The notes below the pieces were generated by a model, which did no database searches, was not told the origin of the DNA, and saw only the letters and a program-made list of their open reading frames with translations. A DNA stretch of 64,000 nucleotides from Leadbetterella sp040829825 (lineage in GTDB: Bacteria > Bacteroidota > Bacteroidia > Cytophagales > Spirosomataceae), in assembly GCF_040829825.1 (NCBI RefSeq), contig NZ_JBFOLH010000022.1, one strand, 5' to 3'. Position numbers and translations under genes: made by a program. Positions 41,003 to 49,851 of the stretch are shown here, piece after piece (positions within the stretch are counted from its first letter, which is position 1; each line of letters begins with the position of its first letter).

Positions 41003-43870
41003 TAGGTACGCTTCCACCGGCTCACACGCACACACCAGGTTCCTGTCGCCATACGCTGAATCCACCCGGCTCACCGAAGGCCAGAATTTATTGGCTTTAA
41101 GCCGTTCTGCCGGGAAAGCGGCCTTCTCCCGTGAATAAGGAAGGGCCCAGCTGTCGGTCATCACCACCTTCATGGTGTGCGGTGCATTTACCAGCACGTT
41201 ACTATCTTTTGGATAGAGGCCTTCCTCAATTTCAGCTACTTCCCGGCGGATAGCGATCAGGGCATCACAGAAGCGGTCCAGCTCGGCCTGCGATTCGGAC
41301 TCCGTGGGCTCGATCATCAGGGTGCCGGCCACCGGGAATGAAACGGTAGGGGCATGGAAGCCGTAATCCATCAGTCGCTTGGCAATGTCTTCCACTTCCA
41401 CACCGGTAGCTATTTTAAACGGCCGGCAGTCTACGATCATCTCGTGTGCGCAGCGCCCGTTAGTACCGGTATAGAGGATATTGAAGTGTTTTTCCAGCCT
41501 TGACTTAATATAATTTGCATTAAATATGGCATATTTTGTGGCACGGGTAAGCCCTTCTCCGCCCATCATGGCAATGAAAGCGTACGGTATGGGCAGAATA
41601 CCGGCGCTTCCCCACGGTGCGGCCGAGATGGCATGGATGCCGTGCTGTCCGCCGGTGGGTATCACTGCATTTCCGGGAAGGAAAGCCGACAGCTCTTCGG
41701 TGCAGCAAATAGGCCCGATGCCCGGACCACCGCCGCCATGCGGAATGGCAAAGGTCTTGTGCAGGTTCAGGTGGCATACATCGGCACCGATCCGGCCCGG
41801 CGAGGTCAGGCCTACCTGGGCGTTCATATTGGCACCGTCCATATATACTTTTCCCCCGTTCCGGTGAATGATGTCGCAGATGTCGGTGATGCTTTCCTCA
41901 AATACCCCGTGTGTAGAAGGATAGGTGACCATCAGGCAGGCCAGGGTGCCGGCGTATTGTTCGGCCTTTGCGCGCAGGTCTTCTACTTCAATGTTTCCTT
42001 TTTCATCGCATTTCACCACCACCACTTTCAGCCCGGCCATCACGGCAGAAGCCGGGTTGGTGCCGTGCGCTGAAGACGGGATCAGGGCGATGTTGCGGTG
42101 ATTTTCTCCTTTGTTCTCAAAGAAGGCTTTGATGACCATGAGCCCGGCCAGCTCGCCCTGGGCGCCTGAATTGGGTTGCAGGGAGGTTTTGGCAAAGCCG
42201 GTGATCTCTGCCAGCCAGGCTTCCAGCTCGTTGAAAAGCTCACGGTACCCGCGGGTCTGGTCCTCAGGCGCAAACGGGTGAATCTGCGCAAACCCGGGCA
42301 GGGTGATGGGCAGCATTTCCGAAGTGGCATTCAGCTTCATGGTACAGCTTCCCAGTGAAATCATGGAGTGTACCAGGGAGAGGTCTTTGTTTTCAAGCGA
42401 CTTCAGGTAACGCAGCATTTCATGCTCGGTCTGGTAGCTGCTGAAAACAGGATGCTGCAGGTAAGGCGTGGTTCTCCGGATATTTTCCGGGATCCGGGCC
42501 TCTACTTCATTTTTCAGGTGAAGAACCGGCTTTTCTCCGCGGGCTTCCGAGAAGATCTCCAGCAGCAGGGCCACATCGGCCAGTGTTTTGGTTTCGTCAA
42601 AAGAGATGCTGACAGCCTGTGTGCCGTGGTAGCGCAGGTTTACCTCGCGTGCCTCGGCAATTTCCCGGAGACGGGTATTATCGGTTACGTCAAGCGTAAG
42701 GGTATCAAACCAGGTTGCATTCAGTACGCGGTAGTCAAGCCCCTGTACTGAGTTGGCAAACAGGGTGGCCAGTCCGTGTACCCTCGAGGCAATTCTTTTC
42801 AGTCCTTCCGGGCCGTGGTAGAGGCAGTAGCCGGCAGACAGCACCGAGAGCAGCACCTGCGCCGTACAGATATTAGAGGTAGCCTTCTCTCTCCGGATGT
42901 GCTGTTCGCGGGTCTGGAGGGCCATCCGAAGGGCCCGGTTGCCCGAGGCATCTACCGATACCCCGATGATCCTTCCCGGAATCTGGCGTTTGTATTCGTC
43001 TTTGGTGGCAAAGAAGGCCGCGTGCGGTCCGCCGTAACCCATAGGAACGCCCAGCCGCTGGCTGGTGCCTACGGCCACATCAGCCCCCATTTCACCGGGG
43101 CTTTTCACCAGGGCCAGCGAGAGCAGGTCGGTGTTAATGCAAACCTTTATATCCTGCCCGTGCAAAGCGGCGATCAGGTCGGTGTAATCTTTCACCTCAC
43201 CCCGGGTTCCCGGGTTCTGGATCAGCACACCGTAAACGTCAGAGTCTGTAAAGTCAAAAGTTTCGGCATCGCCGATCAATATATCTATCCCAATGCCTTT
43301 GGCACGCCCCTGTACCACATCGATCACCTGTGGATGACAGGTATCGGATACGAAAAAGGTGTTGGCATTTTTGCGGGTACCTTTCTTAAGGCCGGCCAGC
43401 ATAGACATGGCTTCACCGGCGGCGGTGGCTTCGTCAAGCAATGACGCATTGGCAATCTCCATACCGGTCAGGTCAGCTACCACCGTTTGAAAAGTAAGCA
43501 GCATTTCCAGCCTTCCCTGGGCTATTTCAGCCTGGTAAGGGGTATAGGCGGTATACCACGCCGGGTTTTCAAGAATGTTCCGCTGAACTACCTTCGGCAG
43601 CACCGTATCGTAATAGCCGCAGCCGATAAACGTTTTGAAGATCCTGTTTTTTGCGGCCAGGCCGCTGATTTTTTCCTGGAACTGTACTTCGGTCAATCCT
43701 GCCGGCAGGTTCAGGGGTTTTTCACTCCGGATATTGGCAGGGATGGTCTGGGCTATTAATTCGTCCGGGCTGCTGACACCAATGGCAGCGCACATGGCGG
43801 CAATTTCCTTTTCAGATTTACCCTGATGCCTGTTTTCAAACAGTTCCGGCGAATTCAAATCGATGAGCAT
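41000..43870 (-). CDS. gcvP: Glycine dehydrogenase (decarboxylating), P-protein
   Basis: A 956-residue PLP enzyme, the decarboxylating subunit of the glycine cleavage system, releasing CO2 and passing the aminomethyl group to lipoylated H-protein. The fused long form is present, with both halves. The N-terminal half has FIGCGYYDTVLPKVVQRNIL, TPYQAEIAQGRLEMLLTFQT and GGPHAAFFATKDEYKRQIPG. The C-terminal half has the PLP lysine in HLNLHKTFAIPHGGGGPGIG near residue 700 and SLGSCTMKLNATSEMLPIT near 490. It ends DRNLVCACEPVEAYL. The partners gcvT and gcvH are not in this window. A TAAATTTG box lies 36 bases upstream. Confidence 0.97.
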   Translation of the reverse strand: MLIDLNSPELFENRHQGKSEKEIAAMCAAIGVSSPDELIAQTIPANIRSEKPLNLPAGLTEVQFQEKISGLAAKNRIFKTFIGCGYYDTVLPKVVQRNILENPAWYTAYTPYQAEIAQGRLEMLLTFQTVVADLTGMEIANASLLDEATAAGEAMSMLAGLKKGTRKNANTFFVSDTCHPQVIDVVQGRAKGIGIDILIGDAETFDFTDSDVYGVLIQNPGTRGEVKDYTDLIAALHGQDIKVCINTDLLSLALVKSPGEMGADVAVGTSQRLGVPMGYGGPHAAFFATKDEYKRQIPGRIIGVSVDASGNRALRMALQTREQHIRREKATSNICTAQVLLSVLSAGYCLYHGPEGLKRIASRVHGLATLFANSVQGLDYRVLNATWFDTLTLDVTDNTRLREIAEAREVNLRYHGTQAVSISFDETKTLADVALLLEIFSEARGEKPVLHLKNEVEARIPENIRRTTPYLQHPVFSSYQTEHEMLRYLKSLENKDLSLVHSMISLGSCTMKLNATSEMLPITLPGFAQIHPFAPEDQTRGYRELFNELEAWLAEITGFAKTSLQPNSGAQGELAGLMVIKAFFENKGENHRNIALIPSSAHGTNPASAVMAGLKVVVVKCDEKGNIEVEDLRAKAEQYAGTLACLMVTYPSTHGVFEESITDICDIIHRNGGKVYMDGANMNAQVGLTSPGRIGADVCHLNLHKTFAIPHGGGGPGIGPICCTEELSAFLPGNAVIPTGGQHGIHAISAAPWGSAGILPIPYAFIAMMGGEGLTRATKYAIFNANYIKSRLEKHFNILYTGTNGRCAHEMIVDCRPFKIATGVEVEDIAKRLMDYGFHAPTVSFPVAGTLMIEPTESESQAELDRFCDALIAIRREVAEIEEGLYPKDSNVLVNAPHTMKVVMTDSWALPYSREKAAFPAERLKANKFWPSVSRVDSAYGDRNLVCACEPVEAYL

Positions 43871-43905
43871 AGATAAGAGAGATGAAGTGTAAAAAAAAAT
43901 TGACG

Positions 43906-43913
43906 CAAATTTA
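43906..43913 (-). promoter_or_regulatory. -7 promoter box of gcvP
   Basis: The minus strand reads TAAATTTG, fitting TAnnTTTG, 36 bases upstream of the gcvP start. No convincing -33 element. The 110-base gap to the divergent peptidase gene holds no glycine-riboswitch-like structure that I can see. Confidence 0.45.
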
Positions 43914-43979
43914 GTGGTTTTGTGCGGTTGTTTAAATAAAAAGTTTTGAAGTTATTTGTTGTTTAATAAATACTTTTTA

Positions 43980-45524
43980 ATGAAAAAAATAGTCTGTTCA
44001 ATCGTGGGGGTGCTGCTGTATGCCGGTGTAATGGCGCAGTCCCCCCTGAAAACCTACGAGGCCACCATAACGGAGGCCGACCTCAAAAAATACCTTACTT
44101 ATATTGCTTCTGATGAGCTCGAAGGAAGAGACACGGGCTCGGAAGGACAGAAAAAAGCCGCCAGATACATTATTGAGCACCTGGAGGAGTGGGGCCTTCA
44201 GCCGGTTGTCAGCACGGCATCAGGAAAAAGCTACCTGCAGACCTTCACTTTATACAAAGCCGATTGGGGCGAAGGATACGTGACGGCAGGTAAAAAGAAG
44301 ATGGAGTTCTTCAAAGACTATATCCCGTCAGGTCTGGTGAATATTGCACAGGAGAAAAGCTTTGAGACCGTTTTTGTAGGCTACGGAGTCAAAGACGATA
44401 ACCGCGACGACTACAAAGGAAAAGATGTCAAAGGAAAAGCCGTGGTGTTTTTGTCGGGCGACGGCAGCAGTGAAGGGCAGGGCTGGTCAGGCACGGCAGG
44501 CCTGAGAAGAAAGAACAAAATTGCCACTGACCTGGGCGCAGGCGCCATCTTTGAAGTTTCTGTAGCCGATGAGGCGGCTTTTAAAACCATGGTAGCGGAA
44601 AGAAAGGCCATACTGAGCCGTTACAGCCGTATGACCATCGAAAAATCACCTGCGGCTTCGGTAACGGCGGTTCCGGCGTTTGTGACGTCAAAAGCCATGG
44701 GAGCGGCGTTGATCGGTGTGAAAGCCTCAAAACTGGCTCAATACAAGGCCGGAAGCGCGCTCAAAACCCGGCCGGTAAGCATAAAAGTAAAATCAGAGCG
44801 GGTAGACAAGCCGGTGGAGACCGCTAATGTGATGGGCTTCCTGGAAGGTACCGACCGTAAAGATGAGGTAGTGGTGATTTCGGCACACTATGACCATGTG
44901 GGCATTGATGAAAAAGGACAGATCTATAACGGGGCAGACGATGACGGTTCGGGAACCTGCGCCGTGCTTGAGCTGGCACAGGCGTTTTCACAGGCCAAAA
45001 AAGACGGGCACGGCCCGCGCAGAAGCTTCCTCTTCCTGTGGGTGACCGGCGAAGAGAAAGGATTGCTGGGCTCTGAATACTTTACCGAGCACGACCCGGT
45101 GATTCCGCTGAAGAACATTATGTGTGACCTGAACATAGATATGATAGGAAGGGTGGACAAAAAGCACGAAGCAGACCCCAACTATACCTATATTATCGGT
45201 AGCGATAAGCTCTCTTCCGAATTGCACGCCATTTCGGAGAAAGCCAATAAGGAAAGTGTGAACCTGGCGCTGGATTACGAATTTAACGATCCGAATGATC
45301 CCAATAAATTCTACTACCGTTCCGACCACTACAACTTTGCCAAGCACAAGATTCCGATCGCCTTCTATTTTACGGGTGTTCACGAAGATTACCACCGGCC
45401 GGGTGATGAGGTGGAGAAAATCCTTTTTCCCCGCTATACAAAAATCGTGAAGCTGGTATTCAACACGGCCTGGGAATTGGGCAACCGCGACAAGCGGATC
45501 GTGGTAGACAGCAACAAGCCGTAA
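43980..45524 (+). CDS. M28-family metallopeptidase (aminopeptidase-like)
   Basis: A 514-residue exported zinc peptidase from ATG 43980 (MKKIVCSIVGVLLYAGVMAQ, signal peptide). An N-terminal segment has YIASDELEGRDTGSEGQKKA. A PA-type insert domain follows (about 100-260, with VGYGVKDDNRDDYKGKDVKG). The M28 catalytic core follows, with the metal ligands in VVISAHYDHVGIDEKG, NGADDDGSGTCAVLELAQAF, FLWVTGEEKGLLGSEYFTEH and NIDMIGRVD; the final histidine is in the segment YYRSDHYNFAKHKIPIAFYF or HEDYHRPGDEVEKI. The enzyme probably trims peptides in the periplasm or outside the cell. It is transcribed alone, divergent from gcvP. Confidence 0.92.
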   Translation: MKKIVCSIVGVLLYAGVMAQSPLKTYEATITEADLKKYLTYIASDELEGRDTGSEGQKKAARYIIEHLEEWGLQPVVSTASGKSYLQTFTLYKADWGEGYVTAGKKKMEFFKDYIPSGLVNIAQEKSFETVFVGYGVKDDNRDDYKGKDVKGKAVVFLSGDGSSEGQGWSGTAGLRRKNKIATDLGAGAIFEVSVADEAAFKTMVAERKAILSRYSRMTIEKSPAASVTAVPAFVTSKAMGAALIGVKASKLAQYKAGSALKTRPVSIKVKSERVDKPVETANVMGFLEGTDRKDEVVVISAHYDHVGIDEKGQIYNGADDDGSGTCAVLELAQAFSQAKKDGHGPRRSFLFLWVTGEEKGLLGSEYFTEHDPVIPLKNIMCDLNIDMIGRVDKKHEADPNYTYIIGSDKLSSELHAISEKANKESVNLALDYEFNDPNDPNKFYYRSDHYNFAKHKIPIAFYFTGVHEDYHRPGDEVEKILFPRYTKIVKLVFNTAWELGNRDKRIVVDSNKP

Positions 45525-45812
45525 CTAAAAAATTAGTAATGGATAATTCCGAAGGAAAATATAACTCTATCGTTATCAATGATTAATACGTTTAATTGGC
45601 TAAAACTGCTGTTAAAAGGAATTTTTCAAGGATTAACGGGGATTAAATTTTAGTAAATTATTTGTCGAAATAATTTTTGTTTTAAATGTTTTTCTTTAGA
45701 ATTGCCAAAGAATTATTTTCAAAATCAATTAAAAACAATTAAAAAATTTCAGAGAGGTTCGGGAGAACTTATTTTGAAAGAACTTTTTTAACCCTAAAAA
45801 TTTTTTATCCAA
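45525..45812. other. A+T-rich intergenic stretch upstream of exbB
   Basis: There is no reading frame or RNA gene I can support in these 288 bases. The sequence is much richer in A+T than its surroundings and must hold the promoter of the exbB-tonB operon. Candidate elements (TTTG near 45660 and TAATTTTTG near 45668) do not fit the consensus spacing well. Confidence 0.4.
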
Positions 45813-46634
45813 ATGGCAAAAACTCAGAATGCTCCGGTTGCTAAGGCAGCAAAAAAATCATCTGGCGGAATTAATCCGATCATTGTTATTCCGATCCTTA
45901 TCGCGATTGCGATACTTATTTACATTTTCGTTTTGGGAGATCCCAGCAACTTCCATGATCCCGAAACAAAACATGATCCAAAAGGTACACTTGGAATTAT
46001 CCACGCCGGTGGTTTTATTGTGCCTATCCTTCTTTCTTTCTTCCTGATGGTACTGGTTTTCGGTATCGAGCGTTTTGTTACCATCAGCAAGGCCAGCGGT
46101 TCCGGAGACCTGGACGGTTTCGTAGCGAAAGTTCGCGGTTATCTGAACAACAATAACATTGCAGATGCCAAAAAAGAATGCGAAAAACAAAAAGGAACAG
46201 TAGGAAACGTAATCAGAACTGCGCTTGAGAAATACGAGCAGCTTCAGTCTGACGGCGGCCTGAACAAAGAGCAGAAACTGGCAGCCCTTCAGAAAGAAGT
46301 GGAAGAAGCTACTTCCCTTGAGCTTCCTATGCTGGAGAAAAACCTGCCTATCCTTTCTACCTTAGGTTCGGTTTCTACACTGGTTGCCCTGCTGGGAACA
46401 GTATTAGGTATGATCCGTTCATTCTTTGCCCTGGGTTCAGGCGGTGGCTCTCCGGATGCAGCTGCTCTGTCAAAAGGTATTGCAGAAGCCCTTATCAACA
46501 CAGGTTTAGGTATCGGTACTTCAGCTATCGCGATTATTGTATATAACTACTTTACTGCATCTATAGATACCCTTACTTATAAAATTGACGAGATCGGATT
46601 AAGTCTGCAGCAAAACTTTGCTTCGCATAACTGA
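45813..46634 (+). CDS. exbB: MotA/TolQ/ExbB-family proton channel protein
   Basis: A 273-residue inner-membrane protein that, with ExbD, uses the proton motive force to energise TonB. The first membrane helix (GGINPIIVIPILIAIAILIY, about residues 18-40) is followed by a periplasmic insert. A second helix is FIVPILLSFFLMVLVFGIER (about 70-92). The cytoplasmic helical domain has DAKKECEKQKGTVGNVIRTA. The conserved pair of helices is LPILSTLGSVSTLVALLGTV and AEALINTGLGIGTSAIAIIV. It is the first gene of exbB-exbD-exbD-tonB, with 49 bases to the next gene. Confidence 0.93.
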   Translation: MAKTQNAPVAKAAKKSSGGINPIIVIPILIAIAILIYIFVLGDPSNFHDPETKHDPKGTLGIIHAGGFIVPILLSFFLMVLVFGIERFVTISKASGSGDLDGFVAKVRGYLNNNNIADAKKECEKQKGTVGNVIRTALEKYEQLQSDGGLNKEQKLAALQKEVEEATSLELPMLEKNLPILSTLGSVSTLVALLGTVLGMIRSFFALGSGGGSPDAAALSKGIAEALINTGLGIGTSAIAIIVYNYFTASIDTLTYKIDEIGLSLQQNFASHN

Positions 46635-46683
46635 TTCGGAACTTTTATTGTATTTTTTCAATTTATAATATAAAGGAGAATAG

Positions 46684-47271
46684 ATGGCAGCAGTAAAACC
46701 AAAACGGCATAGTCCTACCATGGACATGACGGCCATGTGTGATGTAGCGTTTCTTTTGCTTACATTCTTTATCATGACGTCATCGTTCAGGAGTGAGGAG
46801 GCCGTGTCTATTAATACGCCATCTTCGGTTTCCAAATTGAAGGTGGAAGAGACAGGCATCGGAACGGTGTCTATCACCCCCGAAGGCAAGTATTATTTCG
46901 GTGTGTCAGATCCTATTGAAAAAAGGAAATTCCTGAACACCCTGAATACTAACCTGAAAATGAATCTGAGCGACGTGGAAAAGAAAGCTTTCCTGGACGT
47001 AGCTGAGATCGGGGTGGGTAAAGACCGGATCAAATCGTATTTGTCACTGAGTAAAGGTGACAGGGAAAAGGCAGTTCTTCCCGGCATTCCGTTAGACTCG
47101 ACCAACACCGAGCTGATTGATTGGGTAAGAGCTTACGCTGAAGCTAACCCCCAGGGCCAGCTGGCTATCCGGGGTGACGTAAAAACCCAGTACCCTGCAG
47201 TTAAAATACTGTTTGATGAGTTGGCGAAAGTGAAATTCTATAAGTTTAGACTTATCACTAAAGGAGAATAA
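46684..47271 (+). CDS. exbD: ExbD/TolR-family biopolymer transport protein (first copy)
   Basis: A 195-residue protein with a single N-terminal membrane helix. The motif HSPTMDMTAMCDVAFLLLTF includes the protonatable aspartate of ExbD (D in MCDVAFLLL, about residue 20). The periplasmic domain is longer than in E. coli ExbD (about 140 residues), with an insert around DVEKKAFLDVAEIGVGKDRI, and ends with AVKILFDELAKVKFYKFRLI. Paired ExbD paralogues are the rule in Bacteroidota operons of this type. The second exbD follows after 20 bases. Confidence 0.92.
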   Translation: MAAVKPKRHSPTMDMTAMCDVAFLLLTFFIMTSSFRSEEAVSINTPSSVSKLKVEETGIGTVSITPEGKYYFGVSDPIEKRKFLNTLNTNLKMNLSDVEKKAFLDVAEIGVGKDRIKSYLSLSKGDREKAVLPGIPLDSTNTELIDWVRAYAEANPQGQLAIRGDVKTQYPAVKILFDELAKVKFYKFRLITKGE

Positions 47272-47291
47272 CCCTAAATTGATTTTAAGAA

Positions 47292-47843
47292 ATGGCAGAA
47301 GTACAGGTAAAAGAATCAGGCGGGAAAAAAGGTGGTAAGGTAAGATCGAAGAAAGGGGGCGGTAAGCCCGACATGACACCTATGGTGGACTTAGGCTTCC
47401 TTCTCTTAACGTTCTTCATTTTCACTACAACGTTTAGCAAACCCAATATGATGAAGCTAAACATGCCGGAGAAAACAGACGAGAAGAAACCCGAGACCAC
47501 AGAAAGTAAAGTGTCTAACACGATTACTATTGTGATGGGTAAGGATGACCGGATTTTCTGGTATCAGAAGCCGCTGGCAGATGTGACGGTTGATGACCTG
47601 ATGGAAACAGATTACTCGGCTTCGGGTATCCGGGCCGAAATCAACAAGAAACGGGCAAGTGCAATTGACACCTCGAAGTTCACGGTGATCATTAAGCCGT
47701 CTAATGAAGCTACCTTCGAAAACGCGGTAGACATATTGGACGAGATGGAGATTACGGGAAATAAGCGTTTTGCGATCGTGGATCTGATGCCACAGGAGCA
47801 GAAAGCTTATGAAGAACGGATGGCAAGGCCGAAAGGACAGTAA
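47292..47843 (+). CDS. exbD: ExbD/TolR-family biopolymer transport protein (second copy)
   Basis: A 183-residue paralogue of the preceding protein. A basic, glycine-rich cytoplasmic tail (SGGKKGGKVRSKKGGGK) leads into PDMTPMVDLGFLLLTFFIFT, with the conserved membrane aspartate in MVDLGFLLL. The periplasmic part has FTVIIKPSNEATFENAVDIL, DEMEITGNKRFAIVDLM, the TolR-like fold pattern, and ends in a charged tail. The two ExbD copies may form a heteromeric peptidoglycan- and TonB-contacting pair within the ExbB pentamer; that stoichiometry is inference. The tonB gene starts 24 bases later. Confidence 0.92.
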   Translation: MAEVQVKESGGKKGGKVRSKKGGGKPDMTPMVDLGFLLLTFFIFTTTFSKPNMMKLNMPEKTDEKKPETTESKVSNTITIVMGKDDRIFWYQKPLADVTVDDLMETDYSASGIRAEINKKRASAIDTSKFTVIIKPSNEATFENAVDILDEMEITGNKRFAIVDLMPQEQKAYEERMARPKGQ

Positions 47844-47867
47844 ACTAAGGTAAATTGATATAGACAA

Positions 47868-48689
47868 ATGGCACAGAAAGTAACCTTAGACGATATAGTA
47901 TTTGAAAACCGGAATAAAGAGTACGGTGCATACTATCTGAGAAAGAACTACAGCAAGTATCTTACCAAAGCTACCATTATCGGAGCTACGATATTTTGTC
48001 TTTTCCTTGGCGGAGCGCTGGCTTTTAACAAATTCCAGGCGGCCAACGCGGAAAAGGAGATCCTGGTAGACTTGTCAGCTACGAACCTGGATGAAGAGCT
48101 CCCCGAAGAGGAGCTGGAAATCCCGGAAGAGCTGCCACCTCCGCCTCTGGAAGAACCACCTCCGGAAGTAGCCCAGGAGAAATTCCTTCCTCCCGAGCCT
48201 AAGAAAGACGAGGAAGTGAAGATCGAGGAACCACCACCACCGGCAGAAAAGCTGGAGAGAGCGGTTATTTCAAACAAAACAGTGGAAGGGGCTGAAGCCA
48301 AGGATGTATTCATCCCACCTCCACCACCAAAAGAAGTAGCCGTTGTAAAGGTGGAACAACCTAAAGAAGAGGAAATCTTTGTAGGTGTAGAGCAACAGCC
48401 TGAATACCCCGGTGGTGATAAGGCCATGTATACCTTCCTTGGGAAGAACATCAACTACCCTGCAGCTGCTACAAGAGCGAACATATCCGGAAGGGTGACT
48501 GTTCAGTTCGTAGTGGAAAAAGACGGGTCAATAGGTACCGTGAAAGTGTTGAAGGGAATTGGTTTTGGTTGTGACGAAGAAGCCATGCGGGTGATCAAGT
48601 CAATGCCGAAATGGAGTCCCGGTAAACAAAACGGAAGGGCCGTAAGGGTGTATTACACCATACCGGTGATGTTCCAGCTGAGCGATTGA
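47868..48689 (+). CDS. tonB: TonB-family energy transducer (first copy)
   Basis: A 273-residue protein that spans the periplasm and transmits energy from ExbBD to outer-membrane receptors. The cytoplasmic start (KVTLDDIVFENRNKEYGAYY) precedes a membrane helix near residues 35-55 (ATIIGATIFCLFLGGALAF). A Glu/Pro-rich periplasmic spacer follows (about 70-165: EELPPPPLEEPPPEVAQ, FIPPPPPKE). The C-terminal TonB domain has PEYPGGDKAMYTFLGKNINY, ANISGRVTVQFVVEKDGSIG, GFGCDEEAMRVIKSMPKW and GRAVRVYYTIPVMFQL. It closes the exbB-exbD-exbD-tonB operon and is followed by a strong terminator. Confidence 0.94.
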   Translation: MAQKVTLDDIVFENRNKEYGAYYLRKNYSKYLTKATIIGATIFCLFLGGALAFNKFQAANAEKEILVDLSATNLDEELPEEELEIPEELPPPPLEEPPPEVAQEKFLPPEPKKDEEVKIEEPPPPAEKLERAVISNKTVEGAEAKDVFIPPPPPKEVAVVKVEQPKEEEIFVGVEQQPEYPGGDKAMYTFLGKNINYPAAATRANISGRVTVQFVVEKDGSIGTVKVLKGIGFGCDEEAMRVIKSMPKWSPGKQNGRAVRVYYTIPVMFQLSD

Positions 48690-48710
48690 TTTTGTTTTCT
48701 TTTCTTATAC

Positions 48711-48742
48711 AAAAGAGCCGAAAATATTCGGCTCTTTTTTTT
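48711..48742 (+). terminator. Strong terminator after the first tonB
   Basis: A perfect 12 bp stem (AAAAGAGCCGAA with TTCGGCTCTTTT) with a four-base AATA loop, followed by more Ts. It separates the exb/tonB operon from the second tonB gene. Confidence 0.88.
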
Positions 48743-48770
48743 GTACTTTCATTTTTAACTATTAATTTAG

Positions 48771-48802
48771 TTGTATAAAACTAAACAATTAGTTTTATAC
48801 AA
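48771..48802 (+). promoter_or_regulatory. Perfect 14 bp inverted repeat upstream of the second tonB
   Basis: TTGTATAAAACTAA and TTAGTTTTATACAA are exact complements separated by ACAA. The element ends 33 bases before the second tonB start, just where a promoter or operator is expected. It could be a repressor site or an mRNA 5' hairpin. No known operator consensus was recognised. Confidence 0.7.
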
Positions 48803-48835
48803 TTGTTTTAGGTGTAACGCAAACCTGAATAGAAA

Positions 48836-49645
48836 ATGAAAGTGACGTTAGACGATGTGGTCTTTGAGACCCGGAACAAGGAGTATGGAGCATACTACCT
48901 GAGAAAAAACTACAGGCGCTACCTCACCCGTGCTACGGTGATGGGAACCGGCCTGTTCTGCCTGCTGTTTGGCGCGGCGCTGGCTTTTAACAAAATCCAG
49001 GATGCCAACAGGGAAAAGGTGACTTATGTGATTGTGAACCCTTTTGATCTGCCGCAGGATGACCCTGAGCCGGTGGTACCGGAAGAGCTGCCCCCGCCAC
49101 CTCTGGAAGAATCGCCTCCGGAAATGGCCGAGGAGAAATTCCTGCCTCCCGAGCCTAAGAAAGATGAAGAGGTGCTGGTAGAAGAGCCGCCGCCACCGGC
49201 CGAAAAGCTGGAAAAAGCAATTATTTCCAACAAGACGGTAGAAGGAGCAGAGGCCAAAGACGTGTTCATTCCGCCGGCACCGACCAAAGAAGTGGCCGTG
49301 GTGAAGATGGAACCGGTTGCCGAAGACGAGATCTTTATGGGGGTGGAGCAGGAAGCGGAATTTCCCGGAGGCTTAAATGAATTGATGAAGTTCCTCAAAA
49401 AGAATGTGAGCTACCCGGCTGCGGCGCAAAGGGCCAACATTTCGGGAAAGGTGATCCTCCAGTTTGTAGTGGAGAAAGACGGAACTGTAGGCCAGATCAA
49501 GGTTCTCAAGAGCGTGGGATTCGGCTGTGATGAGGAGGCCGTACGGGTAGTGAAAGCCATGCCGAGGTGGTCGCCGGGAAGGCAGAACGGCCGCGCGGTA
49601 AGGGTATACTATACGCTGCCGGTCAGCTATACGCTCCAGGAATGA
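48836..49645 (+). CDS. tonB: TonB-family energy transducer (second copy)
   Basis: A 269-residue paralogue of the preceding TonB, with the same plan. Cytoplasmic KVTLDDVVFETRNKEYGAYY precedes a membrane helix (VMGTGLFCLLFGAALAF). The Pro/Glu spacer is PEELPPPPLEESPPEMAEEK and VFIPPAPTKEVAV. The C-terminal domain has AEFPGGLNELMKFLKKNVSY, ANISGKVILQFVVEKDGTVG, GFGCDEEAVRVVKAMPRW and GRAVRVYYTLPVSYTL. The two proteins are clearly recent duplicates, differing most in the segment after the membrane helix. The gene has its own upstream region with an inverted repeat, separate from the ExbBD transcript, so it may be regulated independently and serve a different set of receptors. Confidence 0.94.
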   Translation: MKVTLDDVVFETRNKEYGAYYLRKNYRRYLTRATVMGTGLFCLLFGAALAFNKIQDANREKVTYVIVNPFDLPQDDPEPVVPEELPPPPLEESPPEMAEEKFLPPEPKKDEEVLVEEPPPPAEKLEKAIISNKTVEGAEAKDVFIPPAPTKEVAVVKMEPVAEDEIFMGVEQEAEFPGGLNELMKFLKKNVSYPAAAQRANISGKVILQFVVEKDGTVGQIKVLKSVGFGCDEEAVRVVKAMPRWSPGRQNGRAVRVYYTLPVSYTLQE

Positions 49646-49651
49646 GGCATG

Positions 49652-49711
49652 CCTCGGGCAGGCCAGGTACCTGCAGCAGATCATGCTCCTGCAATACCGG
49701 CCTGCCCGAGG
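49652..49711. repeat. 13 bp perfect inverted repeat after the second tonB
   Basis: CCTCGGGCAGGCC (49652-49664) is complementary to GGCCTGCCCGAGG (49699-49711), with a partly self-complementary interior (GGTACC...CTGCAG...GCAATACC). It starts seven bases after the tonB stop. It is likely a transcript-ending or stabilising hairpin, although no T-run follows directly. Confidence 0.75.
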
Positions 49712-49736
49712 TGCTGTCTGAGACGGACCCGGCATG

Positions 49737-49766
49737 AAAATATTTCTCCGGCCGGAGAAATATTTT
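49737..49766. repeat. Perfect 30 bp palindrome
   Basis: Fifteen bases, starting AAAATATTTCTCCGG, are followed without spacer by their exact complement. The element lies 86 bases before the small membrane-protein gene. It could be a symmetric protein-binding site or the base of a terminator, as Ts extend the right arm. It is longer than expected by chance in this stretch. Confidence 0.8.
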
Positions 49767-49851
49767 TCGGCCCATACCCGAAAAGTTGACAAATCTGCTT
49801 ATTTTGGCGTAAAAATGACGTCAGGTGGTAAAAACACCGGATTTGTAAAGC

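Noticed and set aside
43871..43979. Glycine riboswitch upstream of gcvP
   Set aside because: The divergent spacer is too short and shows no paired aptamer-like structure; only a -7 box is seen.
47948..48454. Serine/glycine-rich minus-strand frame
   Set aside because: It is the complement of the Pro/Glu codons in the TonB spacer; the same artefact appears opposite the second tonB (49024-49398).
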